Assembly: GCF_014297445.1 (NCBI RefSeq)
Contig: NZ_JACORU010000013.1
Coordinates: 62,001-126,000, forward strand
Length of the DNA: 64,000 nucleotides
Reading direction: 5' to 3'
DNA from: Ramlibacter albus
Lineage (GTDB): Bacteria; Pseudomonadota; Gammaproteobacteria; Burkholderiales; Burkholderiaceae_C
Shown: positions 50,330 through 58,407 of the stretch, piece by piece
How the letters are laid out: each line of letters opens with the position of its first letter
Position numbering within the stretch: position 1 is the stretch's first letter
Program-made: the position numbers and the translations under genes
Notes under the pieces: model-generated
Seen by the model: only the letters and a program-made list of their open reading frames with translations
Database searches by the model: none
Told to the model about the DNA's origin: nothing

Positions 50330-50664
50330 CGGGCCGCGCGCGCGAACTGCGAGGTGTCCGTCACTTCGACGGCGCCCTGGTCCACCAGGCGCGCGAGCAG
50401 GCTGTCCACCTGCTTCTCGTTCAGCCTGGAACTCGCGAGGATCCACTTGCGGTTGACCGGCCGGTGGCTCATGACCGACAGCGTGCGCAGCACGTCCGCG
50501 GTCTTCTGCCGGTGCGGCAGGTGCGGCCAGTGCTTCAGGCGGTAGATCAGGTCGCCCGGCTCGGGCAGCTTGCTGTCCGGCCCGTCGGCGCCGAGTCCCA
50601 GGAACTCCGTGAAAGAGGAGGTCCTGCGCGCGATCGCGTAGAGGGTGTCGTACAAGCTGGCCAT
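50326..50664 (-). CDS. Small winged-helix-like protein of unknown function
   Basis: I do not recognise this 112-residue protein. The C-terminal half (PHRQKTADVLRTLSVMSHRP, then LNEKQVDSLLARLVDQGAVEVTD) has the helix-helix-helix-hairpin pattern of a winged-helix DNA-binding domain. It could be a small regulator. The last four bases overlap the end of sapC. The 79 bases upstream to crcB contain the dyad TTAAGC/GCTTA but no clear promoter. Confidence 0.62.
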   Translation of the reverse strand: MASLYDTLYAIARRTSSFTEFLGLGADGPDSKLPEPGDLIYRLKHWPHLPHRQKTADVLRTLSVMSHRPVNRKWILASSRLNEKQVDSLLARLVDQGAVEVTDTSQFARAAR

Positions 50665-50743
50665 CCATGCAGTTTGCGGATGGGGAGGGGCGCGCCGTTA
50701 AGCGATGGCGGCGCACGGCTTAGGGCGTTTGCCTAACCCGGTG

Positions 50744-51130
50744 TTAACCCTTTAGCAGTGCCACGGTCGCGATGCCCAGTGCGGTGAGCGCGAAGGAGCC
50801 CAGGAGGTGGGCGAAAGCGGTGGCTAGCGCCCACGCCGTGTGCCCGTGCTGCAGTTGCGTCACCACCTCCGCGCTGAACGTGGAGAACGTGGTCAGGCCC
50901 CCTAGGAACCCGGTGACCACGAACAGGCGCACCTGCGGCGACAGGTCCGGCGCCTGCGCGAAGTACGCCACCGCCACGCCCACGAGGTAGCCGCCGACCA
51001 GGTTGGCCGCCAGCGTGCCGAGCGGCAACGGTGCGAACGCGGGGTTGAACCGCACGGAAAGCACCCAGCGCAGCAGCGCGCCGAGCGACGCGCCCGCGCA
51101 GATGGAGGCGATGGAGCCGGCCAGCCCCAT
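50744..51130 (-). CDS. crcB: Fluoride exporter CrcB/Fluc
   Basis: This 128-residue membrane protein has four transmembrane segments and the Fluc signatures GASLGALLRWVLS, GTLAANLVGGYLVG and the pore motif GFLGGLTTFSTFS. It forms a dimer that exports fluoride. The ATG overlaps the stop of the serralysin-like gene by four bases, so crcB would be translated from that mRNA. No fluoride riboswitch is possible upstream, because that stretch codes for the protease end. Confidence 0.92.
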   Translation of the reverse strand: MGLAGSIASICAGASLGALLRWVLSVRFNPAFAPLPLGTLAANLVGGYLVGVAVAYFAQAPDLSPQVRLFVVTGFLGGLTTFSTFSAEVVTQLQHGHTAWALATAFAHLLGSFALTALGIATVALLKG

Positions 51131-52695
51131 CAGGTGTAGGAGACGCCGTTTGCGATGATGCCCACGAGGTTGATGTTGTTGGTGTTGAGCGGGTGGTCCG
51201 CCGCAAGGATACCGAAAGTGGCCTGCGTGTACTGGCCGCTCGTGATGAAGGGCGTGAAGTTGGCGATCACCGCCGCCGGCATCTCGAACCCGAGCAGGTT
51301 CTGCAGCAGCAGGCCCACCACGGCCTCGTTCGTGGCGTTGGCGCCGAGGCGGAACTGCAGCGCGGCGCCCATCAGCGTCTCGTAGCTCATGCCGCCGTCC
51401 ATGAGCTGCAGGCCGATGCCTTCGAACTGCGGGATCGTGGACGGCCCGAACACCGCGCCCAGCACCTTGGCGACCTGCTGCGACTTCACGTCGAACGCGA
51501 GCCTGCGGTCGGAGAACTCCAGCCGTTCGATGTTGCTCAGCGTGTCGGTGGCGCCATTGCCCGAGACGGTGAGCGTGCCGTTGCTGTTGGCCACCTGGTA
51601 GCCCGCGCGCGCCGAGCCGTACACCGCCACGTCGGTGCCCGCCCCGCCGTCCGCGCGGTTCGTGCCCGCGCCGAGGGTGAAGCGGTTGTTGGCCGTGTTG
51701 CCGGTGACCGTGTCGTTGGACGCGCTGCCCACGAAGTTCTCGACGGTGGTCGAGAGGTCGATGGACACGTTGTTGGCCGTGGTGCCACCTACGGTGCTGA
51801 AGCCGCCCGGGCGCATGTCCACCGTCGATGCGGCGCCGCTCGCGGACACGTCGAGTGTGTCGGTGCCGCCGGAGTCGTAGATCGTCGCGAGCCGCGTGGC
51901 CGCCGTGCTGTCGAAGCTGAATCGTGTGTCGCCGGAATTGCCCGTGCCCGCGCCGTACAGCGCGCGCAGCGCGAGAAGGTCGTAGCTGCCGAACCAGTCG
52001 CGCTGCACGCCGTTGGAGTTGTCGCGGTAGGACATGATCGTGTAGACCGTGCTGTCCTCGGCCGCCCCGAGGAAGTTGCCCGCCGTCGTGGCCCGGGATG
52101 CCTCGCCCGCGTTGTAGTTGCCGGGGTGCTTGAGCCCCAGCGCGTGGCCGATCTCGTGCACGAGCGTCGAGTACGCGTACGTGCCCGCACCGACATTGGT
52201 GAGGTTGGTCGGGTCCGAATCGTCGGTCCACACGTCGCCGGAAAGATCGTCGCCCGTGCTGTTGGGCATGTAGGCGTAGCCGGCCGAGACGGTCTGCGTG
52301 TTGTTGCCGAAGCGGATCTGGCCGTACGACGTGGCGCTGTCGGCCACCTCGCGGAAGCGCAGCCCCGTCTCGGTCGCCAGCCGCGTGAAGATGCCGCGCA
52401 CCGCCTCCATCTGCTGCGTGGTGTAGGCGCGGAAGCCCACGTCGCCGCCGGAGTCGGTGCCGCCGTAGGTGGGCTTGGCCGTCATGAACGAGTACGTCAC
52501 CTCCACCGAGGTGCCCATCGCCGCCGTGGCGTTCCAGCGCAGCTGCGCGTTCTCCAGCAGGCAGTCGACGCGGTAGTCACCCGTGATCGACGTGGCGACC
52601 ACCGCCGCGGCGGGCGCGGGCGGCAGGTCGGTGGGCTTGCTGCCGGCCAGCGGGCCGGCACACATCGGACACATGCAAACGTACGCGCTGCTCAT
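51130..52695 (-). CDS. Serralysin-like metalloprotease (M10), copy 1
   Basis: This 521-residue protein has the metzincin zinc motif HEIGHALGLKH (His180, His184, His190) and the Met-turn IMSYRD (Met221). Behind it is a beta-roll region with weak RTX repeats (NDTVTGNTANNRF, DGGAGTDVAVYG) and about 150 residues of helical C terminus related to that of copy 2 at 56815. There is no Sec signal, which fits type I secretion, but no such exporter is in the window. The N terminus has an unusual Cys cluster, CMCPMC (residues 7-12). It stops inside the crcB start codon. Confidence 0.85.
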   Translation of the reverse strand: MSSAYVCMCPMCAGPLAGSKPTDLPPAPAAAVVATSITGDYRVDCLLENAQLRWNATAAMGTSVEVTYSFMTAKPTYGGTDSGGDVGFRAYTTQQMEAVRGIFTRLATETGLRFREVADSATSYGQIRFGNNTQTVSAGYAYMPNSTGDDLSGDVWTDDSDPTNLTNVGAGTYAYSTLVHEIGHALGLKHPGNYNAGEASRATTAGNFLGAAEDSTVYTIMSYRDNSNGVQRDWFGSYDLLALRALYGAGTGNSGDTRFSFDSTAATRLATIYDSGGTDTLDVSASGAASTVDMRPGGFSTVGGTTANNVSIDLSTTVENFVGSASNDTVTGNTANNRFTLGAGTNRADGGAGTDVAVYGSARAGYQVANSNGTLTVSGNGATDTLSNIERLEFSDRRLAFDVKSQQVAKVLGAVFGPSTIPQFEGIGLQLMDGGMSYETLMGAALQFRLGANATNEAVVGLLLQNLLGFEMPAAVIANFTPFITSGQYTQATFGILAADHPLNTNNINLVGIIANGVSYT

Positions 52696-52745
52696 GGCCC
52701 CTCCACGGATGAGTTGGAGCGGCCAATGTGCATCGGGAGTGCGTT

Positions 52746-52761
52746 GCCGCCAAGCGGCGGC
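52746..52761 (-). terminator. GC-rich hairpin after the van operon
   Basis: GCCGCC and GGCGGC form a 6-base stem with an AAGC loop three bases beyond the stop of the MetE-like gene. No T run follows on the minus strand, so it is at best a weak terminator separating the van operon from the protease gene. Confidence 0.3.
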
Positions 52762-52764
52762 CGA

Positions 52765-53877
52765 TCAGCGGTCGCCCCAGACCTCCTGCGCCGTCTCCAC
52801 CACCAGGCGCAGCTTGTTGCGCTGGTCTTCCACCGCGATGTTGTTGCCGTGCACCGTGCTGGAGAAGCCGCATTGCGGCGAGAGCGCGAGCTGCTCCATG
52901 GGCGCGTATTTTGCGGCCTCGTCGATGCGGCGCTTCAGGTCGTCCTTGCTTTCCAGCTGGCCGAACTTGGTGGTGACGAGGCCCAGCACCACGGTCTTGC
53001 CCTTGGGCAGGTAGCGCAGCGGGCGGAAGTCGCCGGAGCGGTCGTCGTCGTACTCCATGAAGTACGCGTCGATGTCCATCTCCTTGAGCAGCGCCTCGGC
53101 GACCGGCTCGTAGTTGCCCTGCGCCGCGAACGTGCTCTTGAAGTTGCCGCGGCACAGGTGCATGGCCAGCAGCATGCCCTGGGGCTTTTGCGCGACCACC
53201 TTGTTGATGAACTTCGCGTAGCGGTGCGGCAGCTCGTTGGGGTCGTCGCCGCGCTGGCGCGCCGCCTCTCGCATCTTCTCGTCGCACAGGTAGGCGAGGT
53301 TGGTGTCGTCCATCTGCACGTAGCGGCAGCCCGCGTCGTACAGCGAACGCAGCTCGTCGCCAAACGCCTTGGCCACGTCGTCGTAGAACGTGGGCTCCAG
53401 CTCCGGGTACGCCTCGCGGCTGATGCCCGCGCGGCCGCCGCGGAAGTGCAGCATGGTGGGCGAGGGGATCGTGACCTTGGGCGTGTGGCCGGGGCTCAGC
53501 TGGGACTTGAGGTATTCGAAGTCGGCTTTCTGGATGTCCTTGGCGTGCTTCACCTTGTCGATCACGCGGATCGTGGGTGGCGCGAGTTCCTCGGTGCCGT
53601 CCGGCTTGCGGATGGTGACGGGGATGTCGGTCTTCACGCCGCCGAGCTGTTCGAGGAAGTCGAGGTGGAAGTACGTGCGGCGGAACTCGCCGTCGGTGAC
53701 CGACTTCAGGCCGATCGATTCCTGGAACTTCACGATCTCGCTGATCGCCTTGTCCTCCACCTCGCGCAGCTGCTGCGGGCTGATCTCGCCCTTGGCCTTC
53801 TGCTCACGGGCTTCCAGCAGGTATTTGGGCCGCAGGAAGCTGCCGACGTGGTCGTAGCGGGCGGGCAGTTGCATCAT
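52765..53877 (-). CDS. MetE-like (cobalamin-independent methionine synthase C-terminal) protein
   Basis: This 370-residue protein resembles the C-terminal catalytic barrel of MetE, which moves a methyl group from methyl-tetrahydrofolate to a thiol through Zn. It has YDHVGSFLRPKYLLEAREQK, PTMLHFRGGRAG, VQMDDTNLAYLCDEK and the zinc-ligand-like MHLCRGN and SPQCGFSSTVHGNN. The first half of MetE is absent, as in the short archaeal or YxjG/YxjH type. It follows a VanA/VanB pair by 12 bases. As those remove O-methyl groups, it may handle the C1 unit (inference); its true acceptor is unknown. Confidence 0.83.
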   Translation of the reverse strand: MMQLPARYDHVGSFLRPKYLLEAREQKAKGEISPQQLREVEDKAISEIVKFQESIGLKSVTDGEFRRTYFHLDFLEQLGGVKTDIPVTIRKPDGTEELAPPTIRVIDKVKHAKDIQKADFEYLKSQLSPGHTPKVTIPSPTMLHFRGGRAGISREAYPELEPTFYDDVAKAFGDELRSLYDAGCRYVQMDDTNLAYLCDEKMREAARQRGDDPNELPHRYAKFINKVVAQKPQGMLLAMHLCRGNFKSTFAAQGNYEPVAEALLKEMDIDAYFMEYDDDRSGDFRPLRYLPKGKTVVLGLVTTKFGQLESKDDLKRRIDEAAKYAPMEQLALSPQCGFSSTVHGNNIAVEDQRNKLRLVVETAQEVWGDR

Positions 53878-53889
53878 TTCTTTTGTCTC

Positions 53890-54846
53890 CTAGAGGTCAA
53901 GTACAAGCAATTTCGATTTCGCGCGCGAGCAGCACGGCGTGAACTGGTCGTGCTTCGCCTTCTCGTCGTCGGTGAAATAGAGGTCGCGGTGGTCGCACTC
54001 GCCTTCCAGCACGCGCGTGATGCAGGTGCCGCACACGCCCTGCTCGCACGAGGTGAGCACCTCGATGCCTTGTTCGGCCAGCGCCTGCGTCACGCTCTTG
54101 TCCGCGGCCACCTGGATCACGCGGCCGCTGCTGGCGATCTTCACTTCGAAGGCCTTGTCGCCCGTCGTGTCCTGCGGCGCCGCGCTGAAGTATTCCAGGT
54201 GGATCTGGTCCTTGGCCCAGCCCATGCCCTCGGCATGCTGCAGCACGAAGTTGATGTAGCCGGCCGGGCCGCACACATACAGGTGCGCCTTGTCGCCGGC
54301 TGCGCGCAGCACGGACGCGATGTCCAGCATCTGCGCCGCGCCACCGTCGTCGAAGTGGAAGTGCACCTTGGCCGCGAAGGGCGACTGCGCGATCTCGTCG
54401 TGGAACGCCGTGCGGTCCTTCGAGCGCGTGCTGTAGTGCATGCTGAAGTCCGCGCCGATGGCCGCGAGGCGCTGCGCCATGCACAGCAGCGGCGTCACGC
54501 CGATGCCGCCGGCCAGCAGCAGCGTGCGCTCGGCATGCACCAGCGGGAAGTGGTTGCGCGGCTCGCTGATCGCGATGAGGTCGCCTTCCTTCACCAGGTC
54601 GTGCATGGCGTTGGAGCCGCCGCGCGACTTGGGGTCGCGCAGCACCGCGATGCGATAGCGGTGGCTCTCGGTGGCGTCGTTGCACAGCGAGTACTGGCGC
54701 ACCAGGCCGTTGGGCAGCTCCACGTCGATGTGCGACCCCGCGGAGAAACCGGGCAGCGGCGAGCCGTCGGCCCGCGCGAGTTCGAAGCTGGCGATGTCCA
54801 GCGCCTCCTGCTTCTTCTGCAGGACCTTGACTGTGAGTTGTGTCAT
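53890..54846 (-). CDS. PDR/VanB-family oxidoreductase (reductase partner)
   Basis: This 318-residue reductase combines an FMN-binding domain (GSHIDVELPNGLVRQYSLCN), an NADH domain (LLLAGGIGVTPLLCMAQRLA, YVCGPAGYI) and a C-terminal plant-type 2Fe-2S domain (TSCEQGVCGTCITRVLEG with Cys-X4-Cys-X2-Cys and a fourth Cys in FTPCCS). It passes electrons from NADH to the Rieske oxygenase VanA. The ATG overlaps the vanA stop (ATGA). It matches VanB of vanillate O-demethylases. Confidence 0.88.
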   Translation of the reverse strand: MTQLTVKVLQKKQEALDIASFELARADGSPLPGFSAGSHIDVELPNGLVRQYSLCNDATESHRYRIAVLRDPKSRGGSNAMHDLVKEGDLIAISEPRNHFPLVHAERTLLLAGGIGVTPLLCMAQRLAAIGADFSMHYSTRSKDRTAFHDEIAQSPFAAKVHFHFDDGGAAQMLDIASVLRAAGDKAHLYVCGPAGYINFVLQHAEGMGWAKDQIHLEYFSAAPQDTTGDKAFEVKIASSGRVIQVAADKSVTQALAEQGIEVLTSCEQGVCGTCITRVLEGECDHRDLYFTDDEKAKHDQFTPCCSRAKSKLLVLDL

Positions 54847-55892
54847 GCCATGAGTTTGGCAGGCTGTTCGGCCGCGATCCAGCGGTCGATCACTTTGCGC
54901 GACTGCACGCCGCCGGCGTCGATGTTGAGCAGCAGCAGCTTGCGCTGCGGCCACTGCAGCAGGTTGCGCTGCTGCGCCTCCAGCACGGCCGTGTCCTCGG
55001 CGAAGACCTTGGCCTGGCCTTCCTTGATCTGCGCGGTGAGCGCCTTGTCCTTCACGTTGAAGTTGCGCGCCATGCCCCAGAAGTACCACATCGACGTGTC
55101 GGTCTCCGGCGTGAGGAAGTCCACCACGATGGAGTACACCTTGTCCTTCGGTTCCGCGTTGTAGCCGCCGCGGCCCGCGAGTGCCACGCCCACCTCGATC
55201 ATGATGTGGCTCGGCGGGTGGAAGTGGCACACCTGCCAGCGGTCCACCGGCTGGTCGTCCGGCAGCCCGTTGCCGCGCAGGTTGGCGCGCCAGAAGGGCG
55301 GCGGCATCACGTTGTCCATGAAGCGCGACGTGACCACGTGGTCCCCGTCGGCCTTGGTACTCACCGGCGTCTCGTCGATCTCCTTCTGCCCGATGGACGT
55401 GGTGTGCACGTACGTCTCGTGCGTCAGGTCCATCAGGTTATCGACCATGAGGCGGTAGTCGCAGTGGATGTGGTACAGCCCGCCGCCGTAGGCCCAGTCG
55501 GGGCTCTCTGCCCATTCGAGGTGGTGGATCTTCGCGGTATCGGCGAGCGCGGGCTCGCCGGGCCACACCCAGATGAAGCCGTACTTCTCCACGACCGGGT
55601 AGGCGCGGATCTTCGGGAAGCCCTGCACGCGCTGGCCGGGCATCGCCACCGTCTTGCCCTCGCAGCCCATCTGCAGCCCGTGGTAGCCGCACACCAGGTT
55701 GCCTTCGCACACGTAGCCGAGCGAAAGCGCGGCACCGCGGTGGGGGCAGAAGTCCTCCAGCGCCGCGACCTTCCCCGCTTCGGGCCGCCAGAACACGATC
55801 TTCTCGTTGCAGATCGTCCGCCCGAGCGGCTTCTCGTCGATCTCGTCGGGCGTGGCCGCGACGTACCAGGCGTTCTTGGGGAAGGTGCTCAT
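54843..55892 (-). CDS. Rieske non-haem iron oxygenase, VanA-like O-demethylase
   Basis: This 349-residue oxygenase has a Rieske centre with Cys49, His51, Cys68 and His71 (CPHRGAALSLG then CGYHG) and the iron triad region DLTHETYVH (Asp155, His158, His163), as in VanA. It should demethylate vanillate or a similar methoxybenzoate, giving protocatechuate or gallate and formaldehyde. The start STFPKNAWYVA fits VanA. The upstream region has a TGTATACA box inside a possible promoter. LigAB-type ring-cleavage genes follow at 58404. Confidence 0.85.
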   Translation of the reverse strand: MSTFPKNAWYVAATPDEIDEKPLGRTICNEKIVFWRPEAGKVAALEDFCPHRGAALSLGYVCEGNLVCGYHGLQMGCEGKTVAMPGQRVQGFPKIRAYPVVEKYGFIWVWPGEPALADTAKIHHLEWAESPDWAYGGGLYHIHCDYRLMVDNLMDLTHETYVHTTSIGQKEIDETPVSTKADGDHVVTSRFMDNVMPPPFWRANLRGNGLPDDQPVDRWQVCHFHPPSHIMIEVGVALAGRGGYNAEPKDKVYSIVVDFLTPETDTSMWYFWGMARNFNVKDKALTAQIKEGQAKVFAEDTAVLEAQQRNLLQWPQRKLLLLNIDAGGVQSRKVIDRWIAAEQPAKLMA

Positions 55893-55911
55893 GGTGCGGC
55901 AGGATAGTCGA

Positions 55912-55919
55912 TGTATACA
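55912..55919. promoter_or_regulatory. VanR-type operator box in the vanA promoter
   Basis: The 8-bp palindrome TGTATACA lies in the 17-base spacer between TTGTCG (minus strand, 55924-55929) and TATCCT (55901-55906), which form a candidate vanA promoter. A second identical box lies at the start of the gntR gene, 77 bases away. The GntR protein at 55988 is the likely binder. Confidence 0.5.
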
Positions 55920-55987
55920 ATGGCGACAAGGCATCCAGGCTCTTCCCGAGTGGATACCTGCCATAGCAAGCTGATATTTCTCACAGA

Positions 55988-56719
55988 ATGTATACAGCCG
56001 ACGCCGACTCCTCCCAAGCCGTCAAGGCCCAGCTGCGCCTGCGCGAGCTGATCCTGGCCGGCGAGTTGCCCGGCGGCGAGCGCATTGCCGAGCTGGCGCT
56101 CGTGGAACGCCTGGGCGTGTCGCGCACGCCGATCCGCGCGGCGCTCGCGCGGCTGGAGCACGAGGGCCTGTTGCAGGCGCTGCCCGGCGGCGGCTATGCG
56201 GTGCGGGTGTTCTCCGAGCGCGACGTGGCCGACGCCATCGAGCTGCGCGGCACCGTCGAGGGCGTTGCGGCTCGCCTGGCCGCCGAACGCGGGGTGGATG
56301 CGAGTGCTCTCGCAGCCGCGCGCGAATGCCTCGACGCGGTGGACAAGGTGCTCGCCCGCCGCTCGCTGACCGACGCGGACTTCTCGCGCTACGTGGAGCT
56401 CAACGAGCGTTTCCACTCCCTAATGTGGTCGATGTGCGGCAGCGCGGTGATCGAACGAGAGATCGAACGCGTGGTCAGCCTGCCCTTTGCCTCGCCTTCC
56501 GGCTTCGTCGTGGTGCAATCGAACTCGCCGCGCGCCCGCGACATGCTCGTCGTCGCGCAGGACCAGCATCGCCAGGTGCTCGATGCCATCGAGCGGCGCG
56601 AAGGCACGCGCGCCGAATCGATCATGCGCGAGCACGCGCGCATAGCGCAGCGCAACCTGCGCGAGGCCGTGCGGGGGCAGCAGCACGAGCGGATGCCCGC
56701 GGTGCGCCTGATCCGGTAG
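55988..56719 (+). CDS. GntR-family (FCD) regulator, VanR-like
   Basis: This 243-residue regulator has the GntR winged helix (LRELILAGELPGGERIAELA, then RLGVSRTPIRAALARLEH) and an FCD effector domain with His residues (NERFHSLMW, DQHRQVLDAI). It diverges from vanAB, the usual place of VanR, which represses demethylase genes until vanillate binds. Its start codon lies within a TGTATACA box, so it may repress its own transcription at that site. No Shine-Dalgarno is present. Confidence 0.88.
   Translation: MYTADADSSQAVKAQLRLRELILAGELPGGERIAELALVERLGVSRTPIRAALARLEHEGLLQALPGGGYAVRVFSERDVADAIELRGTVEGVAARLAAERGVDASALAAARECLDAVDKVLARRSLTDADFSRYVELNERFHSLMWSMCGSAVIEREIERVVSLPFASPSGFVVVQSNSPRARDMLVVAQDQHRQVLDAIERREGTRAESIMREHARIAQRNLREAVRGQQHERMPAVRLIR
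55989..55996. promoter_or_regulatory. VanR-type operator box overlapping the gntR start codon
   Basis: A second TGTATACA (55989-55996) begins at the T of the gntR start codon. With the box at 55912-55919 it gives centre-to-centre spacing of 77 bases, about seven helical turns, which would suit looping between two bound dimers. Confidence 0.45.
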
Positions 56720-56814
56720 CAAGCCGGCGGCCCGCCGGGCGGTCGTTGCATCGCCCGCGAATCCCCGCTACGTTCCTCCTGATGTCGAGCTGGCTCGCCA
56801 GCCGTGGAGGGGCC

Positions 56815-58407
56815 ATGAGTTCACCGCAGAACGGCGGCGGCCAGCCGCCGACATTCGCGTACCCGGAGACCGGCGTCGCGTACATCGATGCATTGCTGTA
56901 CGCGCCGGGCAACAAATGGGGCACGGCGCTGGGCAGCGGGGCCTCGCTCACCTTCAGCTTCCCGGCCGCGGGCGCGGTCTGGGCAACCGGGTATTCGGGG
57001 ACGGAACCCACGGGCGCGATCCCGTTCACCGCCGGCATGATGGAAGCGGCGCGCACGGCGCTCGCGCGGTGGGCCGCCGTGAGCGGGCTGCAGTTCACCG
57101 AAGTGCAGGAGACGGCGACCAACGTGGGCGACATCCGTTTCTCGTTCACGAGCGTCAACCACCCCACCACTCCCACGGCGACGGCGTGGGCGGGCGTGCC
57201 GAACACCTTCTTCGCCAACGCCGGGGACGTCTGGGTGAAAAGCAGCTTCGTCGGCGCGCCGCAGACGTCCGGCGTGACGGGCACGGGGCTGCTGATGCAT
57301 GAACTCGGGCACGCCTTCGGCCTGAGCCATCCCTATGACCCGCCCGTCACGCTGCCATCGGCCCAGCAGACGCAGGCCTACAGCGTGCTGGGTTACGGCT
57401 TGATCAACAACGCCTGGGTCACGGTCCAGAACGGCGTGACGTCGACGAGCTTCGTCGAACTCTCCGGCCCGATGCTGTACGACATCGCGGCGATCCAGTA
57501 CCTCTACGGCCCCAACATGTCCTGGCATGCGGGCAACGACACGTACAGCTACGACCCCGCCACACCGTTCTTCGAATGCATCTGGGACGCCGGCGGCAAC
57601 GACACGATCTCGGTGGCGCGCTTCACCGGCGGCTGCACCATCGACCTGCGCGAGGGTGCCTTTTCCTCGGTGGCGATCCGCTCGCCCAACCCGCAGCTCA
57701 ACTCGAGCAGTTACGACGGCGTCAACGTTCTGTCCATCGCGTACGGCGCGGTGATCGAGAACGCGATCGGTGGCGCCGGCGCGGACACGCTCACCGGCAA
57801 CCCGTCGAACAACCGCCTGCAAGGCGGCGGCGGCAACGACACGATCGCCGGCGGCGCGGGCACCGACACGGCGGTGTTCTCCGGCGCGCGCGCCAACTAC
57901 ACCATCACGGGCAGCGCCGCCGCCGGGCTGACCGTGCGCGACAACGCGGGCAGCGACGGCACCGACACGATCCGCGAAGTCGAGCGGCTTGCGTTCAGCG
58001 ACCGCGGCGTGGCCTTCGACACCGACGGCGCCGCGGGGCGCGCGGTGCTGCTGCTCAATGCGGTGATGGGATCGGCCTCGCTGCAGAACCGCGCGCTCGT
58101 GGGCACGGTGATCTCGCTCATGGACGGCGGCGCGAGCATCCAGGTGCTCAGCGACGTCCTCGTGCGCAACGGCACGATGGCGCAGCTTGCCGGCGGTGCG
58201 AGCAGCAGCGCGCTGGTGACTTACCTGTTCCGCAACGTGGTGGGCTCCGAAGCGAGTGCCACCACGGTCGCGGCGCTGAGCGCGCTCATCGACGCGGGCG
58301 CGCTGACGCAGGGGCAGTTCCTGTGGAAGGTGGCCGAGCTGCCGGTGAACGCGGCCAAGGTCGGGATCACCGGGCTGGCGCAGTCGGGCATCGAGTTCTC
58401 GGTCTAG
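56815..58407 (+). CDS. Serralysin-like metalloprotease (M10), copy 2
   Basis: This 530-residue protein has the zinc motif HELGHAFGLSH (His162, His166, His172). The Met-turn position reads SVLGY (Leu192), so the otherwise conserved Met is missing. A short RTX beta-roll follows (GGAGADTLTGNPSNNRLQGG, GGNDTIAGGAGTD), then a helical C terminus like that of copy 1. There is no signal peptide, which fits type I secretion. The leader CCGTGGAGGGGCCATGAG is identical to that of copy 1. It ends at a CTAG shared with the convergent ligB gene. Confidence 0.85.
   Translation: MSSPQNGGGQPPTFAYPETGVAYIDALLYAPGNKWGTALGSGASLTFSFPAAGAVWATGYSGTEPTGAIPFTAGMMEAARTALARWAAVSGLQFTEVQETATNVGDIRFSFTSVNHPTTPTATAWAGVPNTFFANAGDVWVKSSFVGAPQTSGVTGTGLLMHELGHAFGLSHPYDPPVTLPSAQQTQAYSVLGYGLINNAWVTVQNGVTSTSFVELSGPMLYDIAAIQYLYGPNMSWHAGNDTYSYDPATPFFECIWDAGGNDTISVARFTGGCTIDLREGAFSSVAIRSPNPQLNSSSYDGVNVLSIAYGAVIENAIGGAGADTLTGNPSNNRLQGGGGNDTIAGGAGTDTAVFSGARANYTITGSAAAGLTVRDNAGSDGTDTIREVERLAFSDRGVAFDTDGAAGRAVLLLNAVMGSASLQNRALVGTVISLMDGGASIQVLSDVLVRNGTMAQLAGGASSSALVTYLFRNVVGSEASATTVAALSALIDAGALTQGQFLWKVAELPVNAAKVGITGLAQSGIEFSV

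Noticed and set aside
51131..51300. A fluoride riboswitch before crcB
   Set aside because: The bases upstream of crcB code for the protease C terminus, and the conserved riboswitch pattern is not visible.
51193..55164. A 1323-codon open frame on the plus strand across the protease, MetE-like and van genes
   Set aside because: It spans several real minus-strand genes and an intergenic gap and has biased antisense composition.
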